Of a stretch of 64,000 nt of DNA, positions 1 to 12,288 are shown one piece after another. The notes under the pieces were generated by a model. That model was not told the DNA's origin and searched no databases. It worked only from the letters and a program-made list of their open reading frames with translations. The DNA is from Pelobates cultripes. Lineage: Eukaryota; Chordata; Amphibia; Anura; Pelobatidae. A program made the translations under genes and the position numbers. The stretch spans positions 108,450,792 to 108,514,791 of the forward strand of contig OW240915.1 of assembly GCA_933207985.1 (NCBI GenBank), in the 5' to 3' direction. The stretch's first letter is position 1. Every line of letters begins with the position of its first letter.

Positions 1-1198
1 CTTTAAGTAATTGTTTTCTCTATGACTCAGTTTCTCACACTGTTGTGCAAGAAATTTGGCCCATTCCTTTTTACAACATTGCTTCAGTTCATTGAATTTT
101 GCTGGCAAAAAGTTCCCACCACAGCATTTCATACCAGTTGAGCTCTGGACTTTGACTCAGACAGTTGACCTCACATTAAACTCTAGAATTAGGGATGCAC
201 CGAAATGACAATTCTGGGCCGAAACCAAAAGTTCAGGATGCCCTTTTACCCCCAAAAGATTTAAAAAAGTTTTTTCCTATAATTTAGACTTTTTAATGCA
301 TTTAATTAATCTAATATGAAAAACTTCCCTTACCTTATCCTTTCTCTTTTAGTGGTCCCCCCCGCTTAATGTTCCTCTCCCCTCCCTCTTTTTAGTGTTC
401 TTTCCACCTCCTCCCCTGTACCCATAGTGCTCTTTACCCCCCTCCCCAGTCCCATAGTGTTCTCTAAATGAGCCTGAATTTGGTTCTGATATTAAATAGT
501 GTAGAGTAGCATTTCAAATGGCCAGTATAGCACCTAAAGGTTGAGGCATGCACTAGATTGGATGAGTAGGGCAGATGGGTAAAGATACATCACTGCCAGG
601 CTAAGGAAAATGGTGCTGGTTATAATAAAAAAACAAAAATACAAAAGACAACCCTAGATTTTAATAGGATTACTTTTCTGTGTTATGATTTTTTTCCCCC
701 TCTGATGTCAGTTGTGTGGGCATACATTTTACTTGGATACCTATGGTGAGCACTGCATTAAATCTCAAAGAAAACCAACCATTCTTTAACATATACATAC
801 AATATACACTCGGGAGGAACGATGATTCATGGCTGATTAGCTTCATATATAGACAGTAATTCCAACAAGTGGGCAGGTGGTAATAATGGAAATGCCTAAA
901 TGTAAAAACAAGTCTTTTATCTTCTATTAGCTACCGTATTTAATTGATTATATCCAATCACCCAGAATACTATTGCTCACAAAAAAAAAGTTGGCAACAA
1001 GTCAAATATATATATTTTATATACATAATTGCAGCCAAATTATACGGTGTATTGTTACAAGCTAGAACGAATTAAAATCTGGATAATAGGTTGAGTAGAT
1101 TAAGGGATGGGTCTCTTGCTTTACATTAAAGCTTCAACACACAATGGCAACGCGGTTCCAGACAGTGTGCACATCCACTCATAAAAAAATGAAATTAG

Positions 1199-1200
<2 letters not shown>
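1..1200. other. AT-rich DNA downstream of ABHD17B, with one hAT-like end
   Basis: No exon or long reading frame is visible. The stretch near 189-260 (it starts TAGGGATGCACCGAAA) resembles the terminal sequence of a vertebrate hAT element; I recognise only one end, so it is probably a fragment. A pyrimidine-rich patch with repeated CCCTCCC follows at about 355-450. The rest is unremarkable AT-rich DNA. Confidence 0.4.

Positions 1201-1247
<47 letters not shown>
1200..1247. repeat. Poly(A) homopolymer run
   Basis: An almost uninterrupted run of about 47 A. No retroposed gene or SINE body is recognisable directly upstream, so it is listed only as a homopolymer. Its length is unreliable in most sequencing technologies. 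Confidence 0.85.
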
Positions 1248-1249
<2 letters not shown>

Positions 1250-1804
1250 TAAAAGAAAAACCTTTGAGCACAGATTAATTCCTGTTAAGGGATCAAAGGA
1301 GAATTGGTAGTACGCAACTAATTAGAAACTATATAAAACATGATTTGAAGGGTCAGAAGCATTAAACAGATGCATGTCACTGTACTGTATGAAACAGGGT
1401 TAAGTAAGCATTGAAGCAGAACATAACATTTATAGGAGGGATACATGACCATAGACTGCTTTACTACTGCAATAGGCAATCTTATTGAATCAATTAGATT
1501 GTCTGGAGTCCCTTGGCACCATCTCACTATCATGTTAAACCATTGTAGATCTGTTTAAAACTGAATTAGTGGCCCCAATCCATCTCTACTGCTTGGGTTG
1601 AATTTTGTAGACTAATCCTAGCAGTGATTTACTAAGAACATTAACCGACTGTTCTAGGCTTGTGATTGCCACCTATTGCTGGTATGAGCCAATATGGCTA
1701 ATACAGAGTAATTCCTAAGCCATATGTTCAATATTGGCTGATCTAGGACCATCATTAAGTGTTAAATCATTTGAAACAGTTTAACACTAAACCCTGGCAC
1801 ATGT

Positions 1805-1970
1805 CAACTCCTATAGATAGTAAGCTCATTCAAACCATGCACTCGTCACCCTATTGTTCCTGTCACAGTTTGTAATAGTGTCTCATTTGTTGTTAAAGTT
1901 CCCCCTTTATAATATTGTAAAGTGCTGCAGAATAAGTTGGCACTAAATAAATGCCAATAATAAGTGGTTA
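1805..1970 (+). mobile_element. L2 LINE 3'-end fragment
   Basis: The segment ends in the sequence style of the L2 3' UTR: a 'CCTATTGTTCCTGT' stretch, then 'ATATTGTAAAGTGCTGCAGA', then a short AATA-rich tail. The same block ends the longer L2 copy at 15012-16634, which supports the assignment. It is a 5'-truncated copy with no coding sequence left. Confidence 0.7.
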
Positions 1971-2479
1971 TGTTGCCTATAGTGTACTTTTAAGGCGGGA
2001 AATGATTTCAAAAGTGTTCTGTGACAATCAAACAATATTTAAGACTGGTACATAAATAGAATTATAAGTCCAATGCAGAAAAACTTGATTGTCTCAAAAT
2101 AGCCCCAAATGTGCTGGAGACATATCTTTGACACGCATTATGTAAAATCTATATAGCAATGCAATCTGCCCTCAAAAGGAAAAGTCAGGTTTTATAATTT
2201 AAAACAAAAGATTACATATATTATAGCACACCAAGTAGAAAGTGTCCACTATCAAAAGAGGATAACTGAGCAAACCAGGAAGTAACATTACATGTTGTCT
2301 GCTTGAAAGCCAAGATGCTGTAACCAGCTTGAATTTATTAAAGTGTAAATTTCTATTGAAATCTGCACTTTTTTGCAAAAAAAGGGATACTTGACTAGTA
2401 AAGTGGTCAGCCATAAATTTTGTGAATTACAGATTCAGATAGGTGTAACTATAATATAAACAATGTGTTGGCAAAATTA

Positions 2480-4855
2480 TTTTTTTATTTAATTTTTTTA
2501 AAGGCCTTGGCAGTAAACACCTACGCTCAGAATGGATTTACTGTTGGGGGGGAGGGGTGGAGATGGATATGCATTTAAAAAAAAAAATTTTTTAAACTAT
2601 ATACAGTTCCTTTAAGACCCTTTATATTGCCAAAGACAGACATACAAGAAAAGAGCAGCATCAAAGATTTGTAATAGTTTACTGTGTAACATCTGAACCA
2701 TGGCAAGTCTGTATAATACATAGGATTAAACTGTATACAATCCCAGACAGTCACAACAAGTAATACACTAAATAAGGCCTTTATATGTAACCACAGTGTA
2801 TCTTATCCATTCACAAATTAAACTACATGTCTTTAAATTTTAGTTGCATTCATCACAGATATTTTATTAAAGGAAAGGCAGCTTACCAAAAGAAAAAAAA
2901 TGCTTTAAAAAAGGTACTATAATTATACAAAAAGTTTTAAACATTCCCATTTATTTTTGCCTATAATAACTGATGTGAAAAAAATTGCTAATAAAAAAAG
3001 TTCACCATTATAAAGGTCTAGAACAATGGCGTCAGGAACCTATACAGCCAGTGAGATTTTTGACACTTTGTAATCTGTAAATGCCCTACCAAAAAATACA
3101 AAAATTAAATAAAAGTATAGTCAAAACAAAACAAAACCCACATTAAAATAAAAATAAAAAAAACTAAACTGCCAGACATTAGAGTGGACTGATCAGACAC
3201 CATGTGTAATAGAAAATGTTGTTGTCTCCCATCCAAGCACTAAAAGGCAGCAGTTTTTGTAAGGTGTGTGGTTTCAGTGCAAGTTACCTCTGAAACAGAC
3301 CTGCTACAGTTAATAAACTTACTATTCTGCTAAAAATTGGCAACTTCTGTAAAGTATCTTTCTAAGAGGTGAAGAGACACAGACTTCTTTGTAGAGTACA
3401 GACAAGAGGGTTTATCTCTAAGTAAGTTGATCTTATTTTACAATAAACGCAAATTTACATGGTTTCATTCTCCATCACCCTTTTGTGGGTCCCCTGGCCA
3501 CCTGATCTCAGAGAGTTGTAGACCAAACCATGGTACACACTCCAAAAAGGTGCAGCTCTAAATTCAGCACATTGCCGTTCAGCAACAGAAATGACAATGC
3601 ATAGGCAATCTCCATTTCTCTTTAAATGTGGCACTTTGTGTGCCAGCAATGTGCCATTATAGCACCCAACCCATATTATAGGTTTTAATTACCAGTTTTA
3701 TGAATTTTTTCTTTTTCCAAGTCTATTCAATTGTTATATTATAAAAAAAACCTAACAAAAAAAACAAAAAACGGGTAAACCAGATGTTTAGCAACTAGCA
3801 AGGCTCTGTGACTAACAGCTACCAGGAGTGGTCCACATGATTGCAAGCTGTGTAGGTGAACAAACTAAAAAAAAAAAAAAAAAAGTCAAGTCTCAATTCA
3901 GAAACAAAATATTTTCATATAAGTCAAAAGTGCAGTCCTAAATGCATCCTCTTGTCTACTCAAGTAAATCTCAGGTATGTACAACGTCTAATGAATGCCT
4001 TGAAAGCAGGGGTGGCTCTCTTGCTGCTGGAGAACAGATTCCTCCCTTGATGCTTTGCCAGCCATAACTACATGTTGGCCAACCCAGCTTTGTGTTTGTA
4101 GCGTGATTTAAAAGCAAGGTTGTGCGCATCTTAGCCAGTACAGTCCATTAAGACATTTGTACAGGATTCATAGGAAGAAAATCGCAGCATTCATTTCAAA
4201 AGGGAACATGCCAGCAATAAACGGTTTATCTTTGAAAAAAGTAATTAATTTTCTTCCATAGCAATCAGCAACAGTTTGTGCCGTTTAAATTTCAGTTCTA
4301 AAAAGTGAACCTTACAAAAGAAAAAAGAAGAAGGAGTTAGCCCCCCGCCCCTCAAAAAAAATAAAATAAAAAAAAAATAAAAAAAAGTAAACAAGTCATC
4401 TTCAACAATACAATCTAATTTTCAATTCCTTTCAAAGTTGTATGCGGTTATGCTGATAGAATGAACTGCTGCATTCAAAACACAGTGAAGAAGAAACATT
4501 TTTAAATTCACACGGATTAAGTAATCTATATATATATATATGCCCGACTGCACCTTAGTGTAATTCCAGATAGCAATACTGGTATTAAAACAAAATACTA
4601 AACAAAAAAAACCTTCATTACTGATGTTAACAAATCATTACCTGTACATCTGTTAAGGCAACCAACATGATTTGCAAACAGACCTTCAGGTTTATGAACA
4701 TTTCTATGGCTCACAGTCCAGCAAAAGAAGAAAATTAAACATGGTCGGCTAACTTCTTTTGTGCGGCCAGAGAGTTACTGCAAACCTTCAATGCCCTAAA
4801 AGGCATTTATGAAAAAAAAAAAAAAAAAAAAAAATTTTTTTCTAACAAAATGTAG
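2480..4855 (-). other. ABHD17B: Probable 3' UTR of ABHD17B
   Basis: This is AT-rich DNA immediately downstream (on the minus strand) of the ABHD17B stop codon at 4856-4858. No transposon is recognisable in it, unlike the rest of the window, which fits retained UTR sequence. Minus-strand AATAAA signals occur at 2863-2868 and 2950-2955, but the true polyadenylation site cannot be fixed from sequence. A long A-run at 4812-4834 and short A-rich tracts lie inside. The lower boundary is an estimate. Confidence 0.45.
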
Positions 4856-5075
4856 TTACAAATTTACAAGCTCTTGCGTCACAAATTGTTTTAACCGCTC
4901 AAGGTACTGTCCATAGAGTTCCACGTCGTTGTGACCGGCTCCTTCAACCCATAGTGGCTCCACCGGCCTCTGGCAACGTTCAAACAGCGCCAGGCCATGT
5001 GAAAAGTCAATCACCTCATCTTCTGTGCCATGGATAATCAAGACTGGGGATGTTATCTTGGAGATTTTGTCAATG
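4856..5075 (-). CDS. ABHD17B: ABHD17B terminal coding exon
   Basis: This is the last coding exon of an alpha/beta-hydrolase of the ABHD17 family, membrane-anchored depalmitoylases acting on N-Ras and PSD-95. The minus-strand reading begins [20 protein letters not shown] and ends in ...QELVNL followed by TAA at 4858-4856. It carries the family's catalytic Asp region ([12 protein letters not shown]) and the catalytic His in [10 protein letters not shown]. The acceptor is a good polypyrimidine-AG ('TTTATTTTACAG') with the exon starting at 5075. Its first base C completes the AA left by the exon at 9016-9195, giving AAC (Asn) and the junction FPNIDK expected for the family. The wording matches paralogue B better than A or C from my knowledge of the family; that choice is less certain than the family itself. 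The exon looks intact and under constraint. Confidence 0.95.
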
Positions 5076-5194
5076 CTGTAAAATAAAGCAGACAATTAAA
5101 CTTAAAAACTACATGTGAATTCACGTTTTTGCAAAAATACAACACAAACCACTTAGTATTTGTAAAACAAGTAACAATACGACAGTTCCCTAGA

Positions 5195-5640
5195 CTGAAG
5201 AGAGACACAGGTCAATCAAGTTCAGCCTTACATCTGTTTTTTGCTGTTGATCCAAAAGAATGCCAAAAAAAATTTGAAAAACTTCAAATTTTGCAACAAA
5301 CTAGGAAAAAAATCCTTACTGACCCCAGAGTGGCAGTCAAATTCATCCTTTGATCAAGAAACTATTATCCTACAGTTGAAAAATTATATTCTTGAATATT
5401 ATGTTTTTGAAAGTATGCAGACTCTGATAAAACCACTTCTTCGGGCAGCGAATACCACATCCTTATTCTTATGGAAATATATGCTTATTTACCAAAGTCA
5501 AAACACCTATCAAAAGCAATCAGAATGCTATAAAATAATATTCAATAAAAAAGGGCAGTATATGCAACATAAGAAGTTCAATGTAATGGTTATGCTGTCA
5601 ATGTATCACACTTTTACGTCGATCTACTAGTTTGGCAAAA
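5195..5640 (-). mobile_element. CR1-like LINE 3'-UTR fragment
   Basis: On the minus strand this resembles the 3' part of the CR1-type LINE at 35530-37200. Both share a block built on 'GTTGATCCAAAAGAA', a poly-A-rich stretch, 'AAATCCTTACTGAC' and a 'GGCAG..AATACCACATC' block. No reverse-transcriptase coding remains. The frame at 5241-5630 is low in complexity and not considered a gene. Confidence 0.55.
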
Positions 5641-6013
5641 ATAATTACTCTTCATGGTATCTGATGACTGCCCTCTAAGCAGCTTTGATAATACAGATTT
5701 AACACTTCACACTATAAATATCACTTCTGTCCAGCCTAGATGATATGAATAGTTTAAGAGTATTTGGACAACTTGGTTGTAGTGGTTGTTTTAATTAAAG
5801 CCCCAAACCAAACAGAAAATAACAAAAACAAACAAACACCACCCTCCCCCCAGAATACAGATTTATATTTTATAAGGCTACTTAAAACAACCTCTTCACA
5901 AACATATATGGGGATTCAGTTCCACAATATTGCCATATTGTGCTAAGCCCACCACTATGCCACAGTACCCCAATATTGGTGGGTCCTACACTAATTAAAA
6001 CCTGGAAGATAAA

Positions 6014-6475
6014 TTAAAAGAACACTAAAGGGTCAGGAACAGAAACATGTATTCCTGACCCTATAGTGTAAAAAAACCCACCATCTAACCCCCTTCCCTT
6101 CCTATCCCCTAAATATAGTAACATCTTACCTTTGTTACAGTCTGCAACTGCCTCTGCCCCTGACCTACCTCCTAGGCTGACATCAGAATTGATCTTCTCA
6201 GCCAACCACATTGCTTTCCCATAGGAAAGCATTGAATTAGCAGTGATTATCAAAAAGGCAGAGCCAGCACAAGCCAAACACAGCCCTGGCCAATCAGCAT
6301 CTCCTCGGAGATACATTGTTTCAATGCATCTCTATGAGGAAAGGTTAGTGTCTCCATGCAGAGGGTGGAGACACTGAATGTCAGTGCTGCACATTGTACA
6401 TTAAATATACACACTATTATCTTTATTTTAAAAAAACTAGTGTGAAAAATAAAATGCATACATCTATCTGCTCTA
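6014..6475. mobile_element. MITE, long copy of the 'AACACTATAGGGTCAGGAA' family, truncated
   Basis: The left end (about 6014-6070) carries the hairpin of this family: GGGTCAGGAAC, then TATTCCTGACCCTATAGTG. Internal blocks ('CCAATCAGCATCTCCTC', 'CATCTCTATGAGGAAAG', 'TCCATGCAGAGGGTGGAGA') match the copy at 50864-51409 and, inverted, the copy at 7168-7638. The right terminus is missing. The family is flanked by TTAA where ends are preserved, which suggests a piggyBac-type origin. Confidence 0.65.
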
Positions 6476-7095
6476 GATCAAATAATTGATAATAATGGTT
6501 TAGTTTTGACACTGGATTTTTTTTTTTTGTGTTTCTCACATAATATTAGAGGCATACCAGACCATCTCTGCTGAGGAACTACCACACTTTCTAAGGCACC
6601 TTATAGAATCTTACTCCCAAGTCACCCTAGGAAAGTTTACTTTTGATGGAGCATATAGTATGCCTTCATAATCCAGGGCACCACAAAATAAAGTCCATAT
6701 TAACAAATAAAAGGTCTGACCATCTGAGACTGGTTCTGTTCCTTAGGGGTTTCCATCACAGCTGAGCCTATCTGTAGATTTGAAAATTGCTATATTATAT
6801 ACAATTTTCACTTGTTGCCATTATTAGCACAAGCACCTATTCTGTTGCATCTTGGCTCCTGGCTATTATCATTTTGGTACTCTTGAGATGCATAAAAAAA
6901 AAAATAATAAAAAAAATGGATAGAACTTATGGCATTTGTATCTCCATATGAATATCATGTAATGCTTATTTTATGTGGTTGGCGGGGGGGGGGGGAGGGG
7001 GAGTTATGTTGGATAATACCCAATAAGACATTTCATAATAACTAGGCGTTAAGACTCTATTTAAATCACAATTTGTAAACGTAAACTATAGTTAA

Positions 7096-8048
7096 CAAAA
7101 CCACGTTATCTTAATGAAGCAGTTTGTGTATGGATTACTGCTCAATTATCTGCCATTTAGGAGTAAAATGGACACTACAGTCACCAAAGCAACTACAGCT
7201 TAATGTAGTTATTCTGGTGAGTATAACCATTATGTGCAGGCCACTGGAAATGCTTCCTGGCTCAGTGCTGCACAGTAAGCAGCTCTGCCATTTAGCATCC
7301 CCACGCATTGCATGGGGATGCTGAATTTCCCTCATAGAAATGCATTGATTCAATGCATCTCTATGAGGAGGTGCTGATGGACCAAAATGGTATTTGGCCT
7401 TGCCCCTTGCCAATCCAATGCTTTCCCTGGGGGAAAGCATTGGATTGGGTAAAAATCCGCAATTCTAATGAGGTCACCAAGGGGACAGGGCCCGTGCCGG
7501 CAGACCCGCACGGCACTGGAAATAAGGTGAGTTTTTAATGCTTTTCTAAGCAGGGTAAGGGGTAAGCCACCTTAATGGTGGGTTTAGCACTATAGGATCA
7601 GGAATACAGGTCTGTGTTCCTGACCCTATAGAGTGCCTTTAAATCACTTGTTTCAGTTTATGCAGCCCTAACCACACCACCCCTGGCTACTGACAGTCTG
7701 CATGAAAACAAAATGGTTTCACTTTCAAATCAGATGTAATTACTTTAAACGTTTGTATCTAATGCTCTGTAAATCGAAATTTAATTTAAAAATACTCATC
7801 TCCTGATCTGTTAATAGTTAGCTAGACCTTGCAGGAGCCTCCTGTATGTAATTAAACAGAATTTTCAATAAAGCAAGTATAAACATTAGATGCCTCTTTA
7901 CAAGAAGTGCTTAGGAAAGTTGTGTAAGTCACATGCTAGACTATGCGAGTTAACTCCTAAATAGCAGAGAATTGAGTAGTGAGACTGCAGGGGCATCGAT
8001 ACACAAAACGGCTTTATAAAGCTATGTTTTAGTGACTACAGTGTCCCT
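7096..8048. mobile_element. Fold-back MITE interrupted by a second MITE
   Basis: Left arm (about 7096-7165) and right arm (about 7960-8048) are inverted copies: 'GCTCAATTATCTGCCATTTA' on the left, 'AACTCCTAAATAGCAGAGAA' on the right. The right end is GTGTCCCT followed by TTAA at 8049-8052. The body between them is split by the element at 7168-7638. The same fold-back family hosts the large insertion at 59451-62448, so the arrangement can be compared. Confidence 0.65.
7168..7638. mobile_element. TTAA-flanked MITE nested in another MITE
   Basis: The 471-bp element begins GGACACTACAGTCACC and ends CTATAGAGTGCC, with a TTAA at 7639-7642 and a mutated TTAA (TAAA) at 7164-7167. It is the reverse orientation of the family seen at 6014 and 50864, including the 'CATCTCTATGAGGAGG' block and the terminal GGATCAGGAATAC hairpin. 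It lies inside the fold-back element at 7096-8048, so it inserted later. Confidence 0.65.
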
Positions 8049-8639
8049 TTAAATACTGGTACTTGCTGATTGATATTTAAATATTTGTAACAAGGTGAAT
8101 ATTTAGTATTTAGATGGATAATTTTCATATTTTAATAGTTCTAGCAGAACTGATTTGTTACCTACCATTAGAAATATTTAGATTGATAAAATCATTGGCA
8201 AGGTATACTACCTCCAGTTTAATAGGTTAATCACCCATATTTGGAGAACAGCTTAGCGTTTACAGAATAACAGCAGGATTGCGGTATTTTTCTAAACTTT
8301 GTATGTTTATTTTAAAACATGCATGTTATTTCTGAAGCCAAAATTCAATTAACTTGGAATAATTTAATTAAATTACCAAAAATATATTTATTGCATGACC
8401 ATGTAGTCTCATGCTACATAACTAATCCCTATTTGAAGTTGAAAAACCCTTGAAATATACTGTATCCCAAGTACAAAACCATTAAAAAAAAAAAAAAAAA
8501 AAGATAAATAAAATTATTTTTAACCACCCAGATTTCTATGCTGGTTCCAATACCGGCATTTAATTGTAGGATAAATCAGATTTGATGGACATTGCATTCA
8601 CCAAGTTACAAGAAGACATCTGATATTAAATGGTATCTC

Positions 8640-8850
8640 TATACAGCATAATTCAGCATTTTACTGTGCATGCACACTAGCCTCCCAATGCGGTTCTATA
8701 GAAAAGCATTAGATTGGCTGAGATCATTGATCTCTATGATATCAGCCAGTAAGTGGTAGCGCGGTGGGGTGAAGACACCATAACTAGTTAGGTACAAGCT
8801 ATACCGTTTGGAATAATGCTTGCTTTTCGAACACTATAGTGTTCCTTTAA
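8640..8850. mobile_element. MITE right-end fragment
   Basis: The segment ends 'GAACACTATAGTGTTCCTTTAAA', the family terminus next to TTAA. It also contains the internal 'GATTGGCTGAGATCA' block. The left end is not recognisable. Confidence 0.5.
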
Positions 8851-9015
8851 ACTGTTAGCAAAGCATTATTTTAAAGTGTTTGAAACAAATCCAGAGATTA
8901 TTAACCCAAGCATGGAATATGCACATGTTCAGGTGCTTGAAGTGTACTTTAAATATACATTCAATATAACAAAACCTTTTAATGTAACAATATAACTGCA
9001 TCAAATATAACTTAC

Positions 9016-9195
9016 TTGGGAAATGCATCAAAACAGTAGGTTTTTTTGGTGTCAGGGAAAGCCACTCTCATTCCTGAGGTTAGAGGAGAGTGAAGAATAA
9101 CAGCAGCACTTTCATATCGAGCAGCAAGATCAACAGATGGGACGGTCCCTATGCTCTGGCCATATATGATAACATGCTCAGGACGTACTCCATAC
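9016..9195 (-). CDS. ABHD17B: ABHD17B internal coding exon (catalytic serine)
   Basis: This 180-nt exon reads on the minus strand as (R)[18 protein letters not shown]... through ...[12 protein letters not shown], where the final Asn codon is completed by the next exon. It contains the nucleophile elbow GQSIG (GxSxG, catalytic serine) and the [15 protein letters not shown] and [20 protein letters not shown] blocks typical of ABHD17 serine hydrolases. The acceptor is the AG at 9197-9196 and the donor GTAAGT starts at 9015. Both exon boundaries match the family's known gene structure, as far as I recall it. The large first coding exon, with the N-terminal cysteine cluster that anchors the protein to membranes, should lie at higher coordinates on the minus strand. 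I did not find it in the window. Confidence 0.95.
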
Positions 9196-9526
9196 CTGGA
9201 GAGAGGGGGAAACCATGAGAAAAATACAGAAACCAACAACAGCTTTAATAAAAGGGAAGCAGACAGACCAATAATAGGTGATACAGAAAAATGAATGTAC
9301 ATACAAAAGTTCGGCAATGCATAGAACAAACATGTTACTCTTCCACCACAGCTGTATAGCCAATAGAGCAATCTTATCAATTCTAGAAGATGTCCGATCC
9401 ACAGCTCCTCTCAATGGAAAAGGAATCAAACAAAATAATACAGAAAAATCATGCATGTTATTCAATTAACTAAGAAGTTTGGCATATCGACTAGGGAATT
9501 GCTAATTTTAGGCCAAAATAGTCAAG

Positions 9527-9810
9527 CTAGAAAACTAGCAGATCTGGGGGATATTTTCCAATATTTTGCTATTTTCGCCTAATATTTGCAATTACCTTGT
9601 ACATTCTTCTCAATTTTTCAGTTTACCAACAGCATTATTCAATAAAGTGAGAACTGCTGGAAATTCAAAAGAGAATTTGAAATGAAATTAAAGGCCAAAA
9701 TAGACAAACTACAAATGGACTTAGAGAATTTGTTTCAGCTACTTTGGCCTATTGTTTGAAATACACTTTGAATTTGCAGCAATTTTAATTTTAGTCAATA
9801 ACCCTGTAAA
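9527..9810. repeat. Fold-back dispersed repeat ('AAGGCCAAAATAG' family)
   Basis: Two inverted blocks, 'TTTTAGGCCAAAATAGTC' (about 9507) with 'AAATTAAAGGCCAAAATAG' (about 9685), and the reverse 'CTACTTTGGCCTATT' (about 9738), form a short-armed palindrome. Related copies occur at 18771-18890 and 40062-40180. It is probably a non-autonomous DNA element, class unknown. Confidence 0.5.
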
Positions 9811-10560
9811 TAATCCCAATATGCATATGTCAATCCCAGTTTACAAAAGCCCCATTTTTATAACATATCTCGTGGGTTTGAGTGCAACAAGTTTACCATT
9901 TGTTTTTCTTAGACTGCAATAAAAAAAGTTGGAGAAACAGATGTATCCTACGTAACAGAATGCAGACAAGGAACATAGATCCTAAACAAACTGCTTGCAA
10001 GGATTCTAGATCTTCATGCAACATAAAATAATTCACTTTTTTTTATTTAAAAGCAACAGAACATTCTTTCAAGATAGATCATATGTAAAAAGAATTGTAT
10101 CCTGCACTATTATATATGCGACAGTAAGAGGTCTAAAACCTTTCAATTTTTATACAAACTACACAATCTGTTTAAAAGGACCACTTCATTGAAATGAAGC
10201 GTAATGTGTGCAGTGGTCCTTTTAACTTTGTAAAGTAAAACATAGCTGTTCAGTAGATAGAGCAATGCTTACACAAGAGCTTGACAAATCCCAGGCGCCA
10301 GGTCACCATGGCGACTAAGAAATTTGTCCTGGATCCTGGGATTGGTCAGCCTGTTCTCCGGTCTCTGTGTGCCGGAAGGAAGTGTGGTGCTGCCCAGTCC
10401 CACTAAGCCACCTTTTTGTGCCCAAAAGGTAGGAAACAGGAATGTGGCTAAAAATATATATATTTTTTTACGTATGTATGTATGTATGTATGTATGTATG
10501 TATGTATGTATGTATGTATGTATAAATGTGTGTGTGTGTATCAAATAATTAAATAATTCT
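9811..10560. other. AT-rich DNA with a small hairpin and a GTAT microsatellite
   Basis: No coding signal is seen. A short fold-back unit at 10178-10235 starts AAAGGACCACTTCATTG and ends CAGTGGTCCTTTT. A (GTAT)n microsatellite of about 12 units occupies 10473-10521. Confidence 0.5.
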
Positions 10561-10561
10561 T

Positions 10562-10868
10562 TGAGAGTGTGCGTGTCTTTCTTTTAGTCAGTCCAGGTGT
10601 CTGTCAGCGAAACTGTAGGTTTAGGTCACCTGCCCCCACGCCGACAGCAAGGTAATGTGTTTTTACTCAATTTTAATGGAGGCACACTGTGTCCCTGTAC
10701 CCAACAAGGTCCACCTGGGCGTCACCTTTGTTGGGAAACTTGCATAAAAGGTCAGTGTGCCTCCATTAAAAGAGTTAAAAACACATTCCCATGCTATCGG
10801 CGGGGGCAGGTGACCTAAACATACACTTTCACTGACAGACACGTGGACTGACTGAAAGATGCACAAAC
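10562..10868. repeat. About 300-bp inverted repeat (fold-back element)
   Basis: The left arm starts near 10562 (GTGCGTGTCTTTC...AGTCAGTCC...TGTCTGTCAG). The right arm is its near reverse complement (CTGACAGACACGTGGACTGA...AAGATGCACA) ending near 10868. Inner blocks pair too: GGTCACCTGCCCCC (10625) with GGGGGCAGGTGACC (10801), and AATGGAGGCACACTG with CAGTGTGCCTCCATT. Arms of roughly 140 bp enclose a short centre. No TSD was established. Confidence 0.7.
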
Positions 10869-11390
10869 ACAGTGTACAAGCCAATAAAAACAAGGTGACA
10901 ATGAATGACACTCCCACATACAGTACACAATCCCTCCCCTCTGCCTGTGATATAATTAAGGCAGATAATGCATTAACTTAATTATCCTCAGGCAGAAAAA
11001 ACACCTGTTTATAAAGTACCATAAGTACCCCAAAACGCAACAAATCCCCATAAATGTTACATCCCCGGATAGCCCTGATCTGGGTGAACAACATATCCAA
11101 AAATCGCGGCTAAATGCTGCTGGAGGACGGACCAGGAACCACAAGGTTTTCATAGTTCCAGGGCATTCACGGCTAAGTCCCCCTGAAGGCTATTCGTGGT
11201 TTTGGCCCATTCGAACAAGATGGCCGCCACCATGTGTTCGAATGTCGAATGGCGGCCTGTTCGGGAGTTCGAAGAACCATTGGCTAAAGTCCCATTAGCC
11301 AAAAATAGGGTCTCTCAACCACAATAAATTAAAGGTGCCATAGTCATAGGGTAAAAGGCTGGCAAGTAGTCCCCTCCAAACCCCAGTGGT

Positions 11391-11710
11391 TAAGTGGCTT
11401 TTGTCACAATCTATGTGGAATGTTCTGCACCTCCATGCAGAGCGTGGAGATGCTGAATGCACTGAGATAGGAGACACTTTAGTGGTCGTTTGAGTGACTG
11501 CCACTAGAGGTATTACTAGGTAGCAGTGTAAACACTGTAGCTATGCAGATGGTAGATTGACTGGTGTTGGTGGGGAGGTACTTTATTTCTAATTTGAAAT
11601 ACCACAATAAATAAATCTATACATTTTCTAGCACAACATAGCAATGAAATTGTATACTCTTTAAAAATGCCCATAAGATGTGTGTACCGTGACAGGTACA
11701 CTTTAAATGT
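11391..11710. mobile_element. MITE fragment
   Basis: It contains the family blocks 'CCTCCATGCAGAGCGTGGAGATGC' in short form and 'CACTTTAGTGGTCG', with a terminus-like 'GACAGGTACACTTTAAA' at the right. Ends are degraded and no target duplication is visible. Confidence 0.4.
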
Positions 11711-12288
11711 GCTACTCATTAAGCAACAGCAGGTGCTCTGTAAAAGTGCTGGATGTAAATAAACAGTACATTTCATTTTTCACATCATTTGTATTCTTCC
11801 GTGTATTATAGAATATTTTAGAAGTATTACATTTAGTGTTGCCATTATATTTAGGAATAAAAATTTTGGAATATATTTATGTAAGCCTTGACTGAACAAC
11901 CCAGCTGGTTCCCTTTTCCAGTATTCTGCCCATTTTCATCCCTTTTCCACTGCTATTCTTAAACACACTTTCCCACTTCTCTCCCTATATCACATGCTCC
12001 TACTTCATACTGCCACAAAAGGTAGCTGCTTCATTAGCATCAAGTGGGACAGTGGCTGTTTTGGCATTGTTTGACAGATTCTTCTATTGGGTGTGTCTGC
12101 CTGTATCCCATCACAGTGCTGGCAAGGTGTGAGGTCACAGTACTGGCAAGGTGTTAAGAGAGCCTTAAAGACATATCTGCTACATGAGCCTACAGAGCAC
12201 ACCCACCCCTGTTATAGGTAAATTACTCCATTTAAGATGAAGGGTTTCATTTGTCAAGCAAGTTAACGTTTTATATGGTGACTAAATA

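Larger units (their letters stand above)
5076..9015 (-). other. ABHD17B: ABHD17B intron
   Basis: This 3.9-kb intron separates the two ABHD17B exons. Its donor (GTAAGT, just below 9016) and acceptor (AG at 5077-5076) are canonical. It contains a CR1 3'-end fragment and several MITEs, listed separately. No further exon is needed, because the reading phase closes across it. Confidence 0.9.

Noticed and set aside
5241..5630. 129-codon plus-strand frame
   Set aside because: It runs antisense through a CR1-like 3' UTR fragment and has low complexity.
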